NCBI GenBank assembly: GCA_943331145.2
Contig: CALQKL020000130.1
Coordinates: 1-6,340 of the forward strand
Source: Chitinophaga pinensis
GTDB taxonomy: Bacteria > Bacteroidota > Bacteroidia > Chitinophagales > Chitinophagaceae
Reading direction: 5' to 3'
Length of the DNA stretch: 6,340 nt
In this document: piece after piece, positions 1 through 5,486 of the stretch
How the letters are laid out: each line of letters begins with the position of its first letter
Numbering within the stretch: the stretch's first letter is position 1
Notes under the pieces: generated by a model
What the model was told of the DNA's origin: nothing
The model's database searches: none
Seen by the model: only the letters and a program-made list of their open reading frames with translations
Translations under genes and position numbers: made by a program

Positions 1-46
1 ATGTTTAATGGTTTAAAAGTTGAACTAAACACCAAACAATAAACCA

Positions 47-80
47 CAAACATATTGTAGATTTATTCCTTAAAGTCAAA
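47..80 (-). promoter_or_regulatory. Weak candidate Bacteroidota promoter facing left
   Basis: On the minus strand TATGTTTG (47-54) matches the Bacteroidota -7 consensus TAnnTTTG, and a TTTG (77-80) lies 22 bases upstream as a possible -33 element. It sits at and just past the stop of the secreted-protein gene, so it could drive a gene left of the window. In A/T-rich DNA such a match arises easily by chance, so support is weak. Confidence 0.2.
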
Positions 81-986
81 CAACGTAATCGTAAATACGC
101 CTCTTTCTCTTTTTTTGAATACGTACTTCCAATCCCCTACATACCGAATTAAATTAGGTACATAATACTGACCTATTTTAATCATACTTACTTCCATTTT
201 TACATTGAAATCGTAAACCCCTGCATTACTTAACAATTCATAATCCCGGGCTACAATTTGCATGGTCGTTTCATCAAACCATGTTTTCATTTCCTGAACG
301 ACTACACGCTTTATATTTTCTGGCTTCACCTGTTGGTTGAACACAATACAATTGACGCCATTTTTGATTTCTGTAGTAATGTCTGTATTGTAATATTTCA
401 ACAACGACTCGTCATAAATGGCCGTCTTATTTCGCATAAAAGGAATGCCTGTAATCTGTTTTCCCGGATTAAAAAACAATTGCTTTAATTGATCCTTATG
501 TTTTTCTAACCCTGATTTTTCTTTTGGATTAATATTTGAATGTTGAACCGTATTGGTTTCATTACAAACCTTATCTTTTGTAAAAAACAATGAAGCATAC
601 AATTTGGCGGTGTAATAATTATATTCATTTTGATCATTAAAAAAATCACCTGAAATGTCTTCTGAAATTGTTTTCATCATGCGGCAGCCATTGCTTCGGA
701 ATTGTTGGGTTTTACTATGCAATGAAGCAATGCAATCATTTTGATTATTCCGCATTCTAATGTCGTTTATTGCAGTGTAATTTAGTAAATGTAGTTGTTT
801 AAATGACTTGTAAAAACTTGAATCTTGCTTGATATACTCAATAAAACGACTTATTTTAAATGAATCATTCACAACAAAAACAGGTAAAGTTTGATATTGA
901 GGATTCGGAATAATGGAGTCGTGTATTTGGGCAATTCCATTCACCCAAATAAAAAAAAACATAAATAATGTGCTCAGAAGGCGCAT
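63..986 (-). CDS. Secreted protein of unknown function, possibly LolA-like fold
   Basis: I do not recognise a named family with certainty. The 307-residue product starts with a clear Sec signal peptide: MRLL, then a hydrophobic stretch to about residue 15, then G-I-A before Q20, a typical signal peptidase I site. There is no lipobox cysteine, so a soluble periplasmic or exported protein is expected. The signal peptide supports the start chosen. The middle (about 40-165) is polar and probably helical, with cysteines at 85, 101 and 141. The last 140 residues (about 170-307) look like alternating beta strands, with C213 and many aromatic residues (for example 236-250, 268-302). This resembles the half-barrel pattern of LolA-like or outer-membrane-associated Bacteroidota proteins, which is inference only. 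It follows def by 47 bases and may be the last gene of the same transcript. No catalytic motif is visible. Confidence 0.85.
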   Translation of the reverse strand: MRLLSTLFMFFFIWVNGIAQIHDSIIPNPQYQTLPVFVVNDSFKISRFIEYIKQDSSFYKSFKQLHLLNYTAINDIRMRNNQNDCIASLHSKTQQFRSNGCRMMKTISEDISGDFFNDQNEYNYYTAKLYASLFFTKDKVCNETNTVQHSNINPKEKSGLEKHKDQLKQLFFNPGKQITGIPFMRNKTAIYDESLLKYYNTDITTEIKNGVNCIVFNQQVKPENIKRVVVQEMKTWFDETTMQIVARDYELLSNAGVYDFNVKMEVSMIKIGQYYVPNLIRYVGDWKYVFKKRERGVFTITLFDFKE

Positions 987-1033
987 AATTCTAAGTTAAG
1001 TTCATTCTTATTCATTTCTGTAAAATCCAATAA

Positions 1034-1609
1034 TTACTTATTGAAAACCATCCTATAATCTACCTTAATTTTCCCTTTAGAAATATCATCTAATTTTCTT
1101 TTTAATAAGGTTCTTTTTAAAGGCGATATATGATCGATAAATAATTTTCCTTCCAAGTGATCGTACTCGTGAAGGATAATTCTTGCAGTTAATCCAATAA
1201 ATGTTTTTATATGGGGATTAAAATTTTCATCAACAAATTCGAGGGTTACCGATTCGTGGCGCGAAACATCTTCACGGACCTTGGGAATACTCAAACATCC
1301 TTCGTTGTAAGACCATTTATTGCCAGATAATTCTACAATTTTAGCGTTTATGAAAATACCTTTGTATCCAGGTTCATCAGGATATTTTTCGTCTTCTTCA
1401 GTTTGGTTTTCAAATATTTGCACACTATCCATTACAAATAAACGGATATCTTTATTAATTTGAGGAGCAGCCAAACCCACGCCGTAACTGTTGTACATGG
1501 TGTCCCACATGTCGTCAATTAATTTATTTAAACCATCATAATCTTGAGAAATATCTGTTGCTAATTTTCTTAAGATGGGCGATCCGTATGCCACAATAGG
1601 TAAATTCAT
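1034..1609 (-). CDS. def: Peptide deformylase
   Basis: This enzyme removes the formyl group from the N-terminal methionine of nascent proteins at the ribosome, using a bound metal ion (usually Fe2+). All three family motifs are intact in the 191-residue product: GVGLAAPQ at 43-50, EGCLS at 103-107, and HEYDH at 147-151. The metal ligands are therefore C105, H147 and H151, with E148 as the catalytic acid/base. An acidic, low-complexity insert at about 66-83 lies between motifs 1 and 2; I recall such inserts from Bacteroidota deformylases. The charged C-terminal tail (about 162-191) runs past the HEXXH helix. The start MNLPIVAYG is the usual family N-terminus. It lies 72 bases downstream of ruvX, a gap with a small hairpin, and 47 bases upstream of the secreted-protein gene. 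No fmt gene is adjacent, unlike the E. coli def-fmt arrangement. Confidence 0.97.
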   Translation of the reverse strand: MNLPIVAYGSPILRKLATDISQDYDGLNKLIDDMWDTMYNSYGVGLAAPQINKDIRLFVMDSVQIFENQTEEDEKYPDEPGYKGIFINAKIVELSGNKWSYNEGCLSIPKVREDVSRHESVTLEFVDENFNPHIKTFIGLTARIILHEYDHLEGKLFIDHISPLKRTLLKRKLDDISKGKIKVDYRMVFNK

Positions 1610-1648
1610 TTATTAAAACTTTGAATTAGTAATTTAATTATGGGTATT

Positions 1649-1669
1649 AAAACCTAAGGCGAAGTTAGG
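1649..1669 (-). terminator. Weak hairpin plus T-tract between ruvX and def
   Basis: On the minus strand CCTAA (1665-1669) and TTAGG (1653-1657) can form a 5-bp stem with a 7-base loop, followed directly by TTTT (1649-1652). It lies 12 bases beyond the ruvX stop. The stem is short and the T-run interrupted, so it would be at best a leaky terminator or pause site. I saw no TAnnTTTG promoter between it and def, so def may still depend on read-through. Confidence 0.25.
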
Positions 1670-1681
1670 AGTTAACTGTGA

Positions 1682-2095
1682 TTAACTAATACTTTGAAGA
1701 TATTCTTGAAGCATGATTGTAGCCGCAATTTCATCTACCAATTTTTTATCGCGCCTGTCTTTTTTCTTCATGCCCATTTCTATCATTGCATCTTTTGCCA
1801 TTTTAGAAGTAAATCTTTCATCCACATCTTTCACGGGCATGTTTGGAAATTCTTTCTTTATTCTTTCGATGGCTTTTCTTGCGGGGGCAGTTCCATGCGT
1901 ATCTGACTCATCCCAATTTTTAGGCAAACCAATGATAATAAGTTCAACCGTTTCGGTTAAAAAATAGTTTTTTAAAAACGGAATCAATTGTTGCGATTCT
2001 ATTGTGGTAAGACCTGTTGCAATAATTTGTAAGGGATCTGTAACTGCTATCCCTGTTCGTTTTCCGCCATAATCAATTGCTAAAATTCTTGCCAT
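1682..2095 (-). CDS. ruvX: RuvX/YqgF RNase H-fold nuclease (pre-16S rRNA processing)
   Basis: The 137-residue product is a complete YqgF/RuvX protein with the RNase H-like fold. Family members have been linked to 5'-end maturation of 16S rRNA and earlier to Holliday junction resolution; the sequence alone does not separate these roles. Visible motifs: ILAIDYGGKRTGIAVTD at 4-20 with catalytic D8; IGLPKN at 55-60; DERFTS at 92-97 with the conserved acidic pair and T96-S97; and DEIAA at 121-125, which supplies the last acidic residue. The length matches the family norm of about 135-150 residues. Its ATG shares one base with the ubiA stop codon (TAATG on the minus strand), a typical translational-coupling arrangement, and no Shine-Dalgarno is visible. 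That makes co-transcription with ubiA very likely. def follows 72 bases downstream. Confidence 0.95.
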   Translation of the reverse strand: MARILAIDYGGKRTGIAVTDPLQIIATGLTTIESQQLIPFLKNYFLTETVELIIIGLPKNWDESDTHGTAPARKAIERIKKEFPNMPVKDVDERFTSKMAKDAMIEMGMKKKDRRDKKLVDEIAATIMLQEYLQSIS

Positions 2096-2997
2096 TATTT
2101 TATTTTAATTAAGATGTCAATCATTACAAAACATGCAAATACAATTGATGCGATGCCATTGGCGGTCATAAAAGCAATATTAACTTTGCTTAAATCATTG
2201 GGCTTTACAATAGAATGTTGGTAAAAAAGCATGCCGATAAAAATGAGTGCGCCTATCCAATACCAAAATAAATGCGATGTATAGAACCCGATAAAAATAA
2301 TAATTGCAGCAGTTATAAAATGTAAAAAAGTAGATAGTTGTAACGCTTTTTCTTTTCCCAATAAGGCTGGAATTGAATTGAGTTGATGCTGTTTGTCGAA
2401 TGCTTCATCTTGTAAAGCATATATAATATCGAAACCACTCACCCAAGTTAATACCAAAAACGAAAATAGAATTGGCAATAAATCAAACACACCAGTAACA
2501 GCAAGAAAAGCACCAATCGGCGCCAAACTTAATCCCAATCCCAAAACCAAATGGCAAAGTGCGGTAAATCTTTTCGTATAAGAGTAAAATAAAATAACGA
2601 ATAAAGCAACGAAACTCAAAAAGAAAACCAACTTGTTGATCACCAAAGTACACAAAACAAAAAGCAATGAACAAATGATGGTAAACAAAAACGCGTTTTG
2701 GGGTTTGATTTGTCCAGATGGGATTTCCCTAATGGCGGTACGCGGATTTTTGGCATCAATATGCATATCGAGATAACGGTTAAAAGCCATGGCTGCACTT
2801 CTGGCAAAAACCATACATAACACAATTAAGATAAAGGTGTACAACCAAGGATTTAAATTAAACCCATTTTCACTTAAAACAACTTGATTTGTTTTTATAT
2901 ATTGAACCCCTAAAAAAAATCCAATTAATGCAAAAGGCATCGCAAAAATGGTATGCGAAAACTTGATTAATGAAAGATATTTTTTTATTGATTGCAT
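2095..2997 (-). CDS. UbiA-family aromatic prenyltransferase, probably menaquinone pathway (MqnP-like)
   Basis: The protein is a 300-residue inner-membrane prenyltransferase that should attach a polyprenyl chain to an aromatic acid. Both Asp-rich Mg-diphosphate motifs are intact: N73-R74-x2-D77-x3-D81 with R86-T87 after it, and D190-x2-Y193-x3-D197-x3-D201. About eight or nine hydrophobic segments are visible (about 14-33, 50-70, 102-119, 122-140, 147-169, 173-189, 222-240, 243-260, 275-297), as expected for the UbiA fold. By similarity it would be annotated 4-hydroxybenzoate polyprenyltransferase. Bacteroidota generally make menaquinone rather than ubiquinone, so the MqnP step of the futalosine route is the likelier role; this is inference. 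MenA is less likely, because MenA proteins do not closely resemble this motif spelling. The stop overlaps the ruvX start by one base. The repeat-bearing 111-base gap precedes the gene. Confidence 0.9.
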   Translation of the reverse strand: MQSIKKYLSLIKFSHTIFAMPFALIGFFLGVQYIKTNQVVLSENGFNLNPWLYTFILIVLCMVFARSAAMAFNRYLDMHIDAKNPRTAIREIPSGQIKPQNAFLFTIICSLLFVLCTLVINKLVFFLSFVALFVILFYSYTKRFTALCHLVLGLGLSLAPIGAFLAVTGVFDLLPILFSFLVLTWVSGFDIIYALQDEAFDKQHQLNSIPALLGKEKALQLSTFLHFITAAIIIFIGFYTSHLFWYWIGALIFIGMLFYQHSIVKPNDLSKVNIAFMTANGIASIVFACFVMIDILIKIK

Positions 2998-3052
2998 TGT
3001 TTATTTATTTAAAAATTAAAAAGTTAAAAAATACTTTTTCCGAGAAGTCATA

Positions 3053-3068
3053 TTTTCCAATTTTCCAA
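3053..3068. repeat. Direct repeat, TTTTCCAA x 2
   Basis: Two perfect adjacent copies of TTTTCCAA lie immediately left of the TTTTTAC array, in the gap between the TrmH-like gene and ubiA. Together with the neighbouring array they form about 50 bases of low-complexity DNA. Confidence 0.8.
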
Positions 3069-3103
3069 TTTTTACTTTTTACTTTTTACTTTTTACTTTT
3101 TAC
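3069..3103. repeat. Microsatellite, TTTTTAC x 5
   Basis: Five perfect head-to-tail copies of the 7-mer TTTTTAC (GTAAAAA on the coding strand) fill the space directly after the TrmH-like gene. The array ends five bases from that gene's stop codon, and the bases in between (TTCTT, then CTAC) look like degraded units. The remainder of the 2998-3108 gap is A/T-rich and shows no TAnnTTTG promoter and no convincing terminator. Confidence 0.9.
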
Positions 3104-3108
3104 TTCTT

Positions 3109-3639
3109 CTACTTCATCCTCGTTCTAATAATCTCCCAAAGCACAACCCCTGCAGCCGTTGCAATGTTTAATGAGTGCTTCATGCCCAACTGAGGGATTT
3201 CGATACATCCATCGCAAAGTAAAATATTCTCTTGTTCTACCCCACTCACTTCATTGCCAAAAATAACAGCAATTTTTTCATCATTGTTAAGGGTTAAGTT
3301 TTCAAGTGAAATGCTGTTCACTACTTGTTCTACAGCAAATACTTTATAACCATTTTTTTTCAGTTCCTCTATAGCAGATTTTGTGTCGGCAAAATAATGC
3401 CACTCTACCGTTTCTTCGGCACCCAAAGCTGTTTTTTTGATTTCTTTATGAGGAGGTTGAGCCGTATACCCAATAAGATAAATGGATTCAAGTAAGAAAG
3501 CATCCGCAGTTCTGAATACACTACCTACATTATATGCACTTCGAATATTTTCGAGAACGGCAATTACTGGTGTTTTTTTTGAGCGTTTGAATTCTTCAGG
3601 GGTTAACCTATTTAATTCGCTCATGCTTAATTTTTGCAT
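3109..3639 (-). CDS. SpoU/TrmH-family RNA 2'-O-ribose methyltransferase
   Basis: The 176-residue product is a minimal SPOUT methyltransferase that should transfer a methyl group from S-adenosylmethionine to a ribose 2'-OH in tRNA or rRNA. All three SpoU motifs are visible. Motif 1 spans about 31-46, with N37, G39 and the catalytic R43 in VFRTADAF. Motif 2 is IFGNEVSGV at 126-134. Motif 3 is I148-P149 followed by HSLNIATAAG at 155-164, which forms the cofactor-binding trefoil knot. There is no N-terminal substrate-binding domain of the L30e type, only a short leader of about 24 residues, so the RNA target (for example tRNA G18 or another site) cannot be told from sequence. A second in-frame Met at residue 6 is an alternative start. 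The stop TAG is backed by a second in-frame stop, TAA, three codons on. It lies 40 bases downstream of pyrG. Confidence 0.92.
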   Translation of the reverse strand: MQKLSMSELNRLTPEEFKRSKKTPVIAVLENIRSAYNVGSVFRTADAFLLESIYLIGYTAQPPHKEIKKTALGAEETVEWHYFADTKSAIEELKKNGYKVFAVEQVVNSISLENLTLNNDEKIAVIFGNEVSGVEQENILLCDGCIEIPQLGMKHSLNIATAAGVVLWEIIRTRMK

Positions 3640-3659
3640 CGACTAAATTAATATCAAAA

Positions 3660-3684
3660 CATAAATAAACCCTTTATATTTATG
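3660..3684 (-). other. A/T inverted repeat at the pyrG stop codon
   Basis: CATAAATA (3660-3667) and TATTTATG (3677-3684) are perfect 8-base inverted copies around a 9-base spacer, and the right arm overlaps the pyrG stop codon. On the minus strand the stem is followed by TTTTG. The stem is almost entirely A/T, so it would be a weak terminator or an mRNA 3'-end/processing hairpin, and read-through into the TrmH-like gene 40 bases on is likely. Confidence 0.35.
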
Positions 3685-5293
3685 CGTTTTTTTCAGCATG
3701 ATCAATGGCTGCTTTTACAAAATGTACAAAAATTGGATGAGGGTTTTCAACCGTACTTTTTAATTCGGGGTGATACTGAACTCCAATAAAAAACGGATGA
3801 TCCTTTATTTCGACTATTTCAACAAGGTCTTCTTTTATATTTTTTCCACTTGGAACCATTCCGTTATTTATGTAATCGTTTAGGTATTGATTATTAAACT
3901 CCCAACGATGGCGATGTCTTTCACTAATTTCATTGGCTCCATAAATTTTATGTGCCAAAGAATCTGGAGCCAACTCACATAAATAAGCGCCCAATCTCAT
4001 TGTTCCACCTTTGCTGGTAACATTTTTTTGCTCTTCCATTAAGGCAATTACTGGATGTTTTGTTTCGGTATCCATTTCGGTAGAATGTGCATCTTTGAAC
4101 CCAATTACATTTCGAGCAAATTCAATTACCGCCATTTGCATGCCTAAGCAAATTCCAAAAAAAGGCAATTTGTTTTCTCTGGCAAATTTAACGGCTTCGA
4201 TTTTCCCTTCTACTCCCCTAATACCAAACCCAGGAGCAACAAGCAGTGCATCTAATCCTTTCAACTGCTCTGCTACATTATATTCTGTAATAAATTCGCT
4301 GTGAACGTTAACCACATTTACTTTACATAGATTAGCAGCTCCGGCATGAACGAATGCTTCCAAAATAGATTTATACGCATCTTGCAATTCAACGTATTTG
4401 CCTATCAAACCGATGTTTACTGTTTTTACAGAATGATTCAATTTATCTAAAAACGAATTCCATTTCAATAAATCGGGTGCTGCATATCCATTAATATGTA
4501 GTTTCTTCAAAACGATTACATCCAATCCCTCTTCAAACATTTTTAAAGGCACTTCATAAATTGTACCTGCATCAATTGCTTCAATAACTGCTTCAGGCTT
4601 TACGTTACAAAACAATGCAACCTTTCTTTTTAAATCTTCGTTTAATGGATGCTCTGTTCTACATACAATAATGTTTGGATGAACGCCTTCCTGGCTCAAT
4701 AAACGCACACTGTGTTGTGTAGGTTTTGTTTTTAATTCTTTTGCGGCTTTTAAATATGGAATTAACGTTAAATGTACCACAATACAATCTTCTTCCGGCA
4801 GCTCCCATTGAATCTGACGAACAGCTTCAACAAAAGGTAAACTTTCAATATCTCCAACGGTTCCGCCAAGTTCAGTTATTACAATATCAAAATCACCAGA
4901 TTCGCCTAGCAACATCATCCTACGTTTTATTTCATCGGTGATATGCGGTACTACCTGAACGGTTTTTCCAAGATAATCGCCTTCACGTTCTTTATTGATA
5001 ACGGTTTGATAAATTCTACCTGTTGTAACATTATTTGCTTGAGAGGTAGGTATGTTTAAAAAACGCTCATAATGCCCCAAATCCAAATCGGTTTCGGCTC
5101 CATCATCTGTAACAAAGCATTCTCCATGTTCATATGGATTCAACGTTCCGGGATCCACATTAATATAGGGATCAAATTTCTGAATCGTTACTTTCAATCC
5201 CCTACTTTGAAGCAACTTTGCAAGCGAAGCTGCAATGATTCCTTTACCCAATGAAGAAGTTACACCACCGGTTACAAAAATGTATTTTGACAT
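3680..5293 (-). CDS. pyrG: CTP synthase (glutamine-hydrolysing)
   Basis: This enzyme makes CTP from UTP, ATP and glutamine, the last step of de novo pyrimidine nucleotide synthesis, as a cytosolic tetramer. The 537-residue product is full length. The synthase domain (about 1-270) begins KYIFVTGGVTSSLGKG with the P-loop lysine K17. It continues with YINVDPGT at 43-50, DGAETDLDLGHYERF at 64-78 (Mg ligand D71) and TELGGTVGDIES at 140-151 (Mg ligand E141). The class I glutaminase domain (about 295-537) has GICLGMQ with nucleophile C382, and YHPE at 507-510 completing the triad with H508 and E510. In the lid loop the sequence reads APGFGIRGVEGK (353-364), one glycine fewer than E. coli PGGFG; I recall this shortening in Bacteroidota. 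The start is fixed by the family N-terminus. A terminator-like hairpin lies 21 bases upstream and a promoter candidate about 120 bases upstream. The TrmH-like gene follows after 40 bases. Confidence 0.99.
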   Translation of the reverse strand: MSKYIFVTGGVTSSLGKGIIAASLAKLLQSRGLKVTIQKFDPYINVDPGTLNPYEHGECFVTDDGAETDLDLGHYERFLNIPTSQANNVTTGRIYQTVINKEREGDYLGKTVQVVPHITDEIKRRMMLLGESGDFDIVITELGGTVGDIESLPFVEAVRQIQWELPEEDCIVVHLTLIPYLKAAKELKTKPTQHSVRLLSQEGVHPNIIVCRTEHPLNEDLKRKVALFCNVKPEAVIEAIDAGTIYEVPLKMFEEGLDVIVLKKLHINGYAAPDLLKWNSFLDKLNHSVKTVNIGLIGKYVELQDAYKSILEAFVHAGAANLCKVNVVNVHSEFITEYNVAEQLKGLDALLVAPGFGIRGVEGKIEAVKFARENKLPFFGICLGMQMAVIEFARNVIGFKDAHSTEMDTETKHPVIALMEEQKNVTSKGGTMRLGAYLCELAPDSLAHKIYGANEISERHRHRWEFNNQYLNDYINNGMVPSGKNIKEDLVEIVEIKDHPFFIGVQYHPELKSTVENPHPIFVHFVKAAIDHAEKNA

Positions 5294-5314
5294 AAAATTT
5301 AATAATTATACTAT

Positions 5315-5356
5315 AAAAAAATACCCTGTCGCATGTTTATGCGAGGTGATTTTTTT
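5315..5356 (-). terminator. Intrinsic terminator-like hairpin between purL and pyrG
   Basis: A perfect 6-bp core stem, TCGCAT (5329-5334) with ATGCGA (5339-5344), closes a 4-base loop. It is extended by ACC/GGT (5323-5325 with 5345-5347) across a 3-base bulge, and then by A7 (5315-5321) against T7 (5350-5356). On the minus strand the hairpin runs into seven T residues, the classic intrinsic form; the flanking A7/T7 makes it look bidirectional. It lies about 130 bases beyond the purL stop and ends only 21 bases before the pyrG ATG. It is therefore either the purL terminator or an attenuator within the pyrG leader. Confidence 0.7.
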
Positions 5357-5413
5357 ATAATAATGATATGATTGTTTAGACCGAGGAACGTAAGATAAAT
5401 CCTGAAGGTCGGG

Positions 5414-5421
5414 CAAAGATA
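5414..5421 (-). promoter_or_regulatory. Candidate -7 promoter element for pyrG
   Basis: On the minus strand TATCTTTG matches the Bacteroidota -7 consensus TAnnTTTG exactly. No good TTG/TTTG lies at the usual -33 distance; the corresponding stretch reads TTTCATCAGC. Transcription would begin near 5406-5409, giving a leader of roughly 115 bases that includes the hairpin at 5315-5356. No other exact TAnnTTTG lies between purL and pyrG. The rest of the 5294-5486 gap holds a small A/T inverted repeat (5462-5479, GAAA loop on the minus strand) and no open frame. Confidence 0.45.
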
Positions 5422-5486
5422 ACCACGTAAAAATTGCTGATGAAAAATAATTCCAACTTTTTTTAAAATTTCTTTTAAAGCAGGAT

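Noticed and set aside
1..42. Plus-strand open stretch from the left edge ending in TAA at 40-42, possibly the tail of a convergent gene
   Set aside because: Thirteen codons in A/T-rich DNA can be open by chance, and the residues match nothing I recognise; sequence to the left would decide.
258..488. Plus-strand open frame of 76 codons
   Set aside because: It lies wholly inside the secreted-protein gene on the opposite strand, has no signal or motif, and is best explained as a shadow frame.
3033..3048. ACTT/AAGT hairpin followed by T-rich DNA as a terminator for the TrmH-like gene
   Set aside because: The stem is only 4 bp and mostly A/T, too weak to call.
4011..4304. Plus-strand open frame of 97 codons
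   Set aside because: It is antisense to the highly conserved glutaminase domain of pyrG, with no recognisable domain of its own.
5305..5310. TATAAT (minus strand) as a sigma70-type -10 for pyrG
   Set aside because: It would start transcription almost at the ATG, and this phylum uses TAnnTTTG-type promoters; it is probably chance in A/T-rich DNA.
5462..5479. Perfect 7-base inverted repeat just after purL (TTTAAAA, GAAA loop, TTTTAAA on the minus strand)
   Set aside because: The stem contains only A and T and is followed by A residues, not T, so it is not a terminator; such repeats are expected by chance here.
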